A stretch of DNA of 64,000 bases from Halomonas sp. PR-M31. Its GTDB lineage: Bacteria > Pseudomonadota > Gammaproteobacteria > Pseudomonadales > Halomonadaceae. This document shows, one piece after another, positions 58,399 to 64,000 of the stretch (within the stretch, counting starts at the first letter, position 1; each line of letters starts with the position of its first letter). A program made the translations under genes and the position numbers. The DNA lies in NCBI RefSeq assembly GCF_001039575.1, contig NZ_JIBT01000045.1, positions 29,783-93,782 of the forward strand, written 5' to 3'. The notes below the pieces were generated by a model, which saw nothing but the letters and a program-made list of their open reading frames with translations, made no database searches and was not told the origin of the DNA.

Positions 58399-61023
58399 AT
58401 GAATACCGACTATCGCAAACGCTTGCCTGGCACCGATCTTGATTACTTCGATACCCGTGAAGCGGTCGAAACAATAAAACCCGGCGCCTACGCCAAACTA
58501 CCCTATACGTCCCGAGTGCTCGCGGAGCAGCTGGTGCGTCGCTGCGATCCGGCGATGCTCACCGACTCCCTCAAGCAGCTGATCGAGCGCAAGCGCGATC
58601 TGGATTTTCCCTGGTACCCGGCCCGGGTGGTGTGTCATGACATCTTGGGTCAAACCGCTCTGGTAGATCTGGCCGGCTTGCGCGACGCCATCTTCGAGAA
58701 AGGCGGCGATCCAGCCAAGGTCAATCCGGTGGTGCCGACCCAGCTGATCGTCGATCACTCTCTGGCGGTTGAGCACGCCGGTTTCGAGCCGGATGCATTC
58801 GATGCCAATCGTGCCATCGAAGATCGCCGCAACGAGGATCGTTTCCACTTCATCGACTGGACCAAGACCGCTTTCAAGAACGTGGACGTGATCCCAGCGG
58901 GCAACGGCATCATGCACCAGATCAATCTGGAAAAGATGTCGCCGGTGATACAGGTACAGTCGGATGAGAGCGGGCAGCGCGTGGCCTTTCCAGATACCTG
59001 TGTGGGCACCGACAGTCACACGCCCCACATCGACTGCCTGGGGGTGATTGCCATCGGCGTCGGCGGGCTGGAGGCGGAAACCGTGATGCTGGGCCGGCCC
59101 TCCATGATGCGCCTGCCGGATATCGTCGGCGTCAAGCTGACCGGCAAGCGCCCACAGAACATCACGGCGACGGATATCGTGCTGGCGATTACCGAATTCC
59201 TGCGCAATCAGAAGGTGGTTTCCGCTTACCTTGAGTTCTTCGGCGAGGGCGCGGCGGATCTCACCATCGGCGACCGAGCCACTATTTCCAACATGACCCC
59301 GGAATTCGGCGCCTCCGCGGGCATGTTCTATATCGATGAGCAGACCATCGACTACCTGAAGCTGACCGGCCGGGAGCCAGAGCAGGTTGCCCTGGTTGAG
59401 AAATATGCCAAGGAGACCGGTCTGTGGGCGGACTCGCTAAAAGAGGTGGAGTACGAGCGGGTGCTGGAGTTCGATCTGTCCAGTGTGGTGCGCAACGTAG
59501 CCGGGCCGTCGAACCCCCATCGCCGGGTGGCGACCGCGGATCTGCAGGAACGCGGCATTGCTATCGATCTGGACAAGGCCCTGGCGGAAGAGAAGGAAGG
59601 CAAGATGCCGGATGGTGCGGTGATCATCGCCGCCATCACCTCCTGCACCAATACTTCGAATCCGCGCAACGTCGTGGCCGCCGGTCTGCTGGCGAAGAAG
59701 GCCAACGAGTTGGGCCTGATCCGCAAGCCCTGGGTGAAGTCCTCTTTTGCGCCGGGGTCGAAAGTGGCGCGACTTTATCTGGAAGACGCCGGCCTGCTGC
59801 CGGAACTCGAAAAGCTCGGCTTTGGTATCGTTGCCTATGCCTGTACCACCTGTAACGGCATGAGCGGTGCGCTGGACCCGACGATTCAGCAGGAGATCAT
59901 CGCTCGCGACCTGTACGCTACAGCAGTGCTCTCGGGTAATCGCAATTTCGATGGCCGCATTCATCCGTATGCCAAGCAGGCCTTCCTGGCCTCGCCACCG
60001 TTGGTGGTCGCCTATGCGATCGCCGGCACCGTGCGCTTCGATATCGAGCAGGATGTGCTTGGCACGGATCAACAAGGCAATCCGATTACCCTGAAGGATA
60101 TCTGGCCTTCGGACGAAGAGATCGACGCCATCGTCAAGGCGAGCGTCAAGCCAGAGCAGTTTCAACAGGTCTACATCCCCATGTTCGACCTGGGCAAGGT
60201 GGAAGAGGCGGAAAGCCCGCTGTACGACTGGCGCGAGATGAGCACCTATATTCGTCGCCCGCCGTATTGGGAAGGCGCATTGGCGGCGCAACGCACCATG
60301 AAGGACATGCGTCCGCTGGCGATACTGCCGGACAACATCACCACGGATCACCTGTCGCCGTCGAATGCCATCATGAGGGACAGTGCTGCCGGTGAATATC
60401 TGCACAAGATGGGCCTGCCGGAAGAGGACTTCAATTCCTACGCCACCCACCGCGGCGATCACCTGACCGCCCAGCGCGCCACCTTTGCCAACCCCAAGCT
60501 GATGAACGAAATGGTTCGAGGCGAAGACGGCAATGTAATTCAGGGCTCCCTGGCCCGGGTGGAGCCGGAAGGCAAGACAATGCGCATGTGGGAAGCGATC
60601 GAGACCTACATGCAGCGCAAGCAGCCGCTCATTATTGTAGCCGGCGCCGACTACGGCCAGGGTTCTTCCCGAGACTGGGCGGCCAAGGGCGTGCGGCTGG
60701 CCGGGGTGGAGGTTATCGTCGCCGAGGGCTTCGAGCGCATTCACCGCACCAATCTGGTGGGCATGGGCGTGCTGCCCCTGGAGTTTCAGCCGGGCACGAC
60801 GCGAAAGACCCTCGAGCTGGATGGCACTGAAACCTATGATGTGACCGGCGATTTCACCCCGCGCGCCACCATGACCCTGGTGATCCACCGTCGCAATGGG
60901 GAGACTTTGGAGGTGCCGGTGATCTGTCGCCTGGATACCCAGGAAGAAGTCTCGATCTACTCCGCGGGTGGCGTGCTGCAGCGCTTCGCCCAGGATTTCC
61001 TCGAAGCCGAAGAGGTGGCCTGA
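58399..61023 (+). CDS. acnD: 2-methylcitrate dehydratase, Fe/S-dependent (AcnD)
   Basis: An 874-aa aconitase-family enzyme with [4Fe-4S] cysteines in AITSCTNTSNP and ACTTCNGMSG, substrate loops TDSHTPHIDCLGV and GADYGQGSSRDWAAKG. It starts MNTDYRKRLPGT at ATG 58399, the usual AcnD N-terminus; in-frame codons upstream add unrelated residues. It dehydrates 2-methylcitrate, with PrpF required to isomerise the product. prpF follows after 1 nt. Confidence 0.94.
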   Translation: MNTDYRKRLPGTDLDYFDTREAVETIKPGAYAKLPYTSRVLAEQLVRRCDPAMLTDSLKQLIERKRDLDFPWYPARVVCHDILGQTALVDLAGLRDAIFEKGGDPAKVNPVVPTQLIVDHSLAVEHAGFEPDAFDANRAIEDRRNEDRFHFIDWTKTAFKNVDVIPAGNGIMHQINLEKMSPVIQVQSDESGQRVAFPDTCVGTDSHTPHIDCLGVIAIGVGGLEAETVMLGRPSMMRLPDIVGVKLTGKRPQNITATDIVLAITEFLRNQKVVSAYLEFFGEGAADLTIGDRATISNMTPEFGASAGMFYIDEQTIDYLKLTGREPEQVALVEKYAKETGLWADSLKEVEYERVLEFDLSSVVRNVAGPSNPHRRVATADLQERGIAIDLDKALAEEKEGKMPDGAVIIAAITSCTNTSNPRNVVAAGLLAKKANELGLIRKPWVKSSFAPGSKVARLYLEDAGLLPELEKLGFGIVAYACTTCNGMSGALDPTIQQEIIARDLYATAVLSGNRNFDGRIHPYAKQAFLASPPLVVAYAIAGTVRFDIEQDVLGTDQQGNPITLKDIWPSDEEIDAIVKASVKPEQFQQVYIPMFDLGKVEEAESPLYDWREMSTYIRRPPYWEGALAAQRTMKDMRPLAILPDNITTDHLSPSNAIMRDSAAGEYLHKMGLPEEDFNSYATHRGDHLTAQRATFANPKLMNEMVRGEDGNVIQGSLARVEPEGKTMRMWEAIETYMQRKQPLIIVAGADYGQGSSRDWAAKGVRLAGVEVIVAEGFERIHRTNLVGMGVLPLEFQPGTTRKTLELDGTETYDVTGDFTPRATMTLVIHRRNGETLEVPVICRLDTQEEVSIYSAGGVLQRFAQDFLEAEEVA

Positions 61024-61024
61024 C

Positions 61025-62215
61025 ATGAGCCAGATTCCCCAGGTTCGAATCCCCGCCACCTATATGCGGGGCGGCACCAGCAAGGGGGTGTTCTTTCGCC
61101 TCGATGATCTGCCGGAGGCCGCCCAACATCCCGGTCCGGCGCGGGATGCGTTGCTGCTGCGAGTGATCGGCAGCCCCGATCCGTACCAGAAGCAGATCGA
61201 CGGCATGGGTGGGGCGACGTCGAGCACCAGCAAGACGGTGATCCTGTCGAAAAGCGACTCGCCGGATCACGACGTGGACTATCTGTTCGGTCAGGTCTCC
61301 ATCGACAAGCCCTTCGTCGACTGGAGCGGCAACTGCGGCAATCTTTCCGCGGCGGTCGGCCCTTTTGCCATCGAAAGTGGCCTGATCGATGCGGCGCGCA
61401 TTCCCGACAATGGCGTCGCCACGGTGCGTATCTGGCAGGCTAATATCGAAAAGACCATCGTCTCCCGGGTGCCGATGACCCATGGCAAGGTGCAGGAAAC
61501 CGGCGATTTCGAGCTCGATGGGGTCACCTTTCCCGCCGCCGAGGTGGCGGTGGAGTTCACCGATCCGGCAGATGGCGACGGCGCGATGTTCCCCACTGGT
61601 AACGTGATCGATGATCTCGAGGTGCCAGAAGAGGTGGTGGCCGGAGGTGTGCTCAAGGCGACCATGATCAATGCGGGTATTCCGACCATCTTTATCAACG
61701 CCGCGGATATTGGCTATACCGGTACCGAGCTGCAGGAGGCGATCAACAGCGATACCCGAGCGCTTGCACGGTTCGAAGCCATTCGTGCTTACGGTGCGCT
61801 GCGTATGGGCCTGATCGAGCATATCGATCAGGCTGCCAGTCGCCAGCATACGCCCAAGGTGGCGTTTGTCGCGCCCTCGGCGGATTATCTTTCGTCCAGT
61901 GGCAAGCAGGTGGCCGCAAGCGACATCGATCTGCTGGTGCGGGCGCTGTCCATGGGCAAGCTGCACCACGCCATGATGGGCACCGCGGCGGTGGCGATCA
62001 GCGTGGCGGCGGCGGTGCCGGGTACCTTGGTCAATCTTGCCGCCGGTGGGGGGGAGCGTACGTCCGTGAGCTTTGGTCATCCTTCCGGCACCTTGCAGGT
62101 AGGCGCTGAAGTCAGTCAGGTAAATGGCCAATGGATCGCGACCAAGGCCATTATGAGTCGCAGCGCGCGGATATTGATGGAGGGGTGGGTGCGTGTGCCC
62201 GGCGATAGCTTTTAG
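61025..62215 (+). CDS. prpF: 2-methylaconitate cis-trans isomerase
   Basis: A 396-aa protein of the PrpF family with the N-terminal YMRGGTSKGVFF motif and DGMGGATSSTSKTVI. DWSGNCGNLSAAVG carries the catalytic-type Cys/Lys neighbourhood. It isomerises AcnD's trans-methylaconitate to the cis form that aconitase can hydrate. It starts one base after the acnD stop, showing tight coupling. Confidence 0.94.
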   Translation: MSQIPQVRIPATYMRGGTSKGVFFRLDDLPEAAQHPGPARDALLLRVIGSPDPYQKQIDGMGGATSSTSKTVILSKSDSPDHDVDYLFGQVSIDKPFVDWSGNCGNLSAAVGPFAIESGLIDAARIPDNGVATVRIWQANIEKTIVSRVPMTHGKVQETGDFELDGVTFPAAEVAVEFTDPADGDGAMFPTGNVIDDLEVPEEVVAGGVLKATMINAGIPTIFINAADIGYTGTELQEAINSDTRALARFEAIRAYGALRMGLIEHIDQAASRQHTPKVAFVAPSADYLSSSGKQVAASDIDLLVRALSMGKLHHAMMGTAAVAISVAAAVPGTLVNLAAGGGERTSVSFGHPSGTLQVGAEVSQVNGQWIATKAIMSRSARILMEGWVRVPGDSF

Positions 62216-62269
62216 ATGAGCTAGGCTTTGGGAAGCAGGCGTTTTGTTTTATCGCAAGGAGAAAGCGCA

Positions 62270-63754
62270 ATGAGTGCCAACGTGGAAGCCAATGTTCGTC
62301 CGGATTACGACGAAGAGCTGCGGAAAATTGCCGATTATGTGCTCGATTACAAGATCAAGAGTCCGGAGGCGCTGGATACCGCCCGCAACTGCCTGATGGA
62401 TACCCTGGGCTGTGGTTTGCTGGCGCTGCGCTTCCCCGAATGTACCAAGCATTTGGGGCCGCTGATCGAGGGAACCGTAGTGCCCCACGGCGCTCGTGTG
62501 CCAGGTACGTCCTTTCGCCTCGATCCGGTCAAGGCAGCCTGGGACATCGGCTGCATCATCCGCTGGCTGGACTACAACGATACCTGGCTGGCGGCAGAAT
62601 GGGGGCATCCCTCGGATAACCTGGGCGGCATTCTGGCCGTTGCGGATTATCTATCCCAGAAGCGTCTTGCCGTAGGTAAGTCGCCGCTGACCATGCGCGA
62701 TGTGCTCGAAGCCATGATCATGGCTCACGAGATCCAGGGCGTGATCGCTCTCGAGAACTCATTCAATCGTGTGGGACTCGATCATGTGGTGCTGGTCAAG
62801 GTAGCCACCACCGCCGTGGTCGCCAAGCTGATGGGAGGCGATCGCGAACAAGTGCTGGCAGCGCTCTCTCATGCCTGGGTCGATGGTCAAAGCCTGCGGA
62901 CCTATCGTCATGCGCCCAATGCCGGCTCTCGCAAGTCCTGGGCCGCGGGCGATGCCACATCCCGCGGCGTACGGCTGGCGGACATTGCGCTTAAAGACGA
63001 GATGGGCATCCCCGGTGCGCTGACTGCGCCCCAATGGGGGTTCTACGATGTGCTGTTTACCAAGTCCAACAAGGATCAGCAGATCAAGTCTGAAGACAAG
63101 CGCCGGTTCAGCTTTTCACAGGACTACGGCACCTATGTGATGGAAAACATTCTGTTCAAGATCTCCTTTCCCGCCGAATTTCATTCTCAGACCGCCTGCG
63201 AGGCAGCTGTTCTGTTGCATCCCCAGGTAAAGGATCGTCTCGGCGAAATCGACCGGATCGTCATCACCACCCACGAATCGGCGATTCGCATCATTTCCAA
63301 GGTGGGCAAACTAGCCAATCCTGCGGATCGGGATCATTGCCTGCAGTACATGACCGCCGTACCTTTGATTTTCGGCAACCTCGTTGCCGAGCACTACGAA
63401 GACAGTTTCCATGCGGCTAACCCGATCATCGATGAGCTGCGTGAGAAAATGGAAGTGGTCGAAGACGAGCGCTATACCCGGGAGTACCTGGAGGACGACA
63501 AGCGCTCCATCGCCAATGCGGTACAGGTCTTTTTCAAGGACGGTAGTAAGACCGAGCAAGTGGTCGTCGAATATCCGGTCGGTCATCGGCGCCGTCGAAA
63601 AGAAGGTATTTCTTTGCTGGAAGATAAGTTCAAGGTGAATCTGGCAACGCGCTTCCCGGCAGGTCGTAGCCAGAAGATCTTCGATCTGTGCAAGCAGCAG
63701 AAAGCCCTCGAGGGTACGCCCGTCAACGAATTCATGGATCTTTTTGTTATCTGA
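62270..63754 (+). CDS. prpD: 2-methylcitrate dehydratase (PrpD)
   Basis: A 494-aa MmgE/PrpD family enzyme: [81 protein letters not shown]. It starts at ATG 62270 with AAGGAGA 8 nt before it. It provides the iron-sulfur-independent route for 2-methylcitrate dehydration, in parallel with AcnD/PrpF. Last gene of the cluster. Confidence 0.95.
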   Translation: MSANVEANVRPDYDEELRKIADYVLDYKIKSPEALDTARNCLMDTLGCGLLALRFPECTKHLGPLIEGTVVPHGARVPGTSFRLDPVKAAWDIGCIIRWLDYNDTWLAAEWGHPSDNLGGILAVADYLSQKRLAVGKSPLTMRDVLEAMIMAHEIQGVIALENSFNRVGLDHVVLVKVATTAVVAKLMGGDREQVLAALSHAWVDGQSLRTYRHAPNAGSRKSWAAGDATSRGVRLADIALKDEMGIPGALTAPQWGFYDVLFTKSNKDQQIKSEDKRRFSFSQDYGTYVMENILFKISFPAEFHSQTACEAAVLLHPQVKDRLGEIDRIVITTHESAIRIISKVGKLANPADRDHCLQYMTAVPLIFGNLVAEHYEDSFHAANPIIDELREKMEVVEDERYTREYLEDDKRSIANAVQVFFKDGSKTEQVVVEYPVGHRRRRKEGISLLEDKFKVNLATRFPAGRSQKIFDLCKQQKALEGTPVNEFMDLFVI

Positions 63755-63768
63755 GACAGGCATTGCGC

Positions 63769-63790
63769 GAGCGGACCTTGAGGGCCGCTC
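63769..63790 (+). terminator. Weak hairpin after prpD
   Basis: GAGCGG/CCGCTC pairs around a 10-nt loop, followed by GATTTAC, 15 nt after the prpD stop. It is the only candidate to end the prp transcript before the rRNA promoter. Confidence 0.35.
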
Positions 63791-63879
63791 GATTTACATC
63801 GATCGAGTTTCTTTCCTGACTCGAAAATAATCTTGGCGCCATTCCATTTCATGAACTAGAATTTTTTCTCGGCGAGGGC

Positions 63880-63908
63880 TTGCCAGGCTCGGTCGGAATC
63901 CGTAGAGT
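63880..63908 (+). promoter_or_regulatory. rRNA operon promoter
   Basis: TTGCCA, a 17-bp spacer and TAGAGT are followed by ACGCATCC, the -10/discriminator style of gammaproteobacterial rrn promoters. An A/T-rich stretch (GAACTAGAATTTTTTC, 63853-63868) lies just upstream of the -35, in the region of an UP element. Transcription should start near 63915. Confidence 0.75.
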
Positions 63909-63955
63909 ACGCATCCGCTGCTGCCGACGAGGGCCCGCCCTGGGGTTGCAGCACC

Positions 63956-64000
63956 GCTCTTTAACAATTGATCAGGTAATTCATGTGGGCGCTTGTAAGC
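63956..64000 (+). promoter_or_regulatory. rRNA leader with boxA antitermination site; 16S gene begins beyond the window
   Basis: GCTCTTTAACAATTGATCAG and, shortly after, GTGGGCGCTTG reproduce the boxA-containing leader found before 16S rRNA genes of Gammaproteobacteria. boxA recruits NusB/NusE for antitermination, and the leader pairs with the spacer for RNase III processing. No part of the mature 16S rRNA is inside the window. Confidence 0.88.

Noticed and set aside
59437..61059. 540-aa open frame on the minus strand
   Set aside because: It lies wholly antisense to acnD, whose motifs are unmistakable; a shadow of high-G+C codon bias.

Overview
The window reads as a chromosomal segment of a moderately halophilic gammaproteobacterium, most likely Halomonadaceae (Halomonas-like). 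Reasons: fairly high G+C; gammaproteobacterial housekeeping genes in familiar order (dnaX-ybaB-recR, rnd-ycgL-ycgN, hrpA, cysB, pst); three tandem BCCT compatible-solute carriers; and a methylcitrate cluster of the GntR-prpB-prpC-acnD-prpF-prpD type. I see no phage, transposon, integron or CRISPR.

Layout. 1-3.7 kb: the 3' end of a Kef-type K+/H+ antiporter and a complete tripartite tricarboxylate transporter (tctCBA). 3.7-7.0 kb: a minus-strand pair, an ATP-grasp enzyme and an unrecognised 670-aa protein. 7.0-10.1 kb: the 4.5S RNA gene (ffs), a cyclic-nucleotide/CBS/nucleotidyltransferase (DUF294) signalling protein and a DnaQ-like exonuclease. 10.2-15.4 kb: three BCCT carriers in a row, two of them followed by their own terminator. 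15.7-20.7 kb: dnaX, ybaB, recR, rnd, ycgL, ycgN. 20.7-25.8 kb: oligopeptidase B, a small membrane protein, a von Willebrand-A protein and a YafJ-type amidotransferase. 26-35.5 kb: fadD, hrpA, a PA3286-like ketoacyl synthase, mlaA, an RsbU-like phosphatase and a STAS protein. 35.6-44.3 kb: a Bcr/CflA pump, the pstSCAB phosphate importer behind a clear Pho box, and a large AsmA-like protein. 44.3-49.7 kb: thiolase, acyl-CoA synthetase and short-chain dehydrogenase around a divergent control region, then a LysE exporter and an AraC regulator. 50-55.2 kb: PerM-type permease, trxA, cysB, cysH, pabB. 55.4-63.8 kb: the methylcitrate (propionate) operon with its GntR regulator. 63.9-64.0 kb: the promoter and boxA leader of an rRNA operon whose 16S gene lies just outside.

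How genes work together. The prp cluster supplies the methylcitrate cycle apart from propionyl-CoA synthetase, and two identical 12-bp palindromes flank its promoter region. trxA, cysB and cysH group sulfate-assimilation functions. The mlaA/phosphatase/STAS run resembles the Pseudomonas PA2800-PA2797 neighbourhood. pst is under PhoB-type control.

A caution for every user: seven genes (the 670-aa unknown, ATP-grasp, DUF294, fadD, hrpA, lysE, pabB) are each split by exactly one missing base, always next to a short homopolymer, and each becomes a normal full-length frame if one base is restored. This looks like systematic homopolymer under-calling in the sequence rather than seven independent pseudogenes, so they are listed here as single interrupted CDSs.
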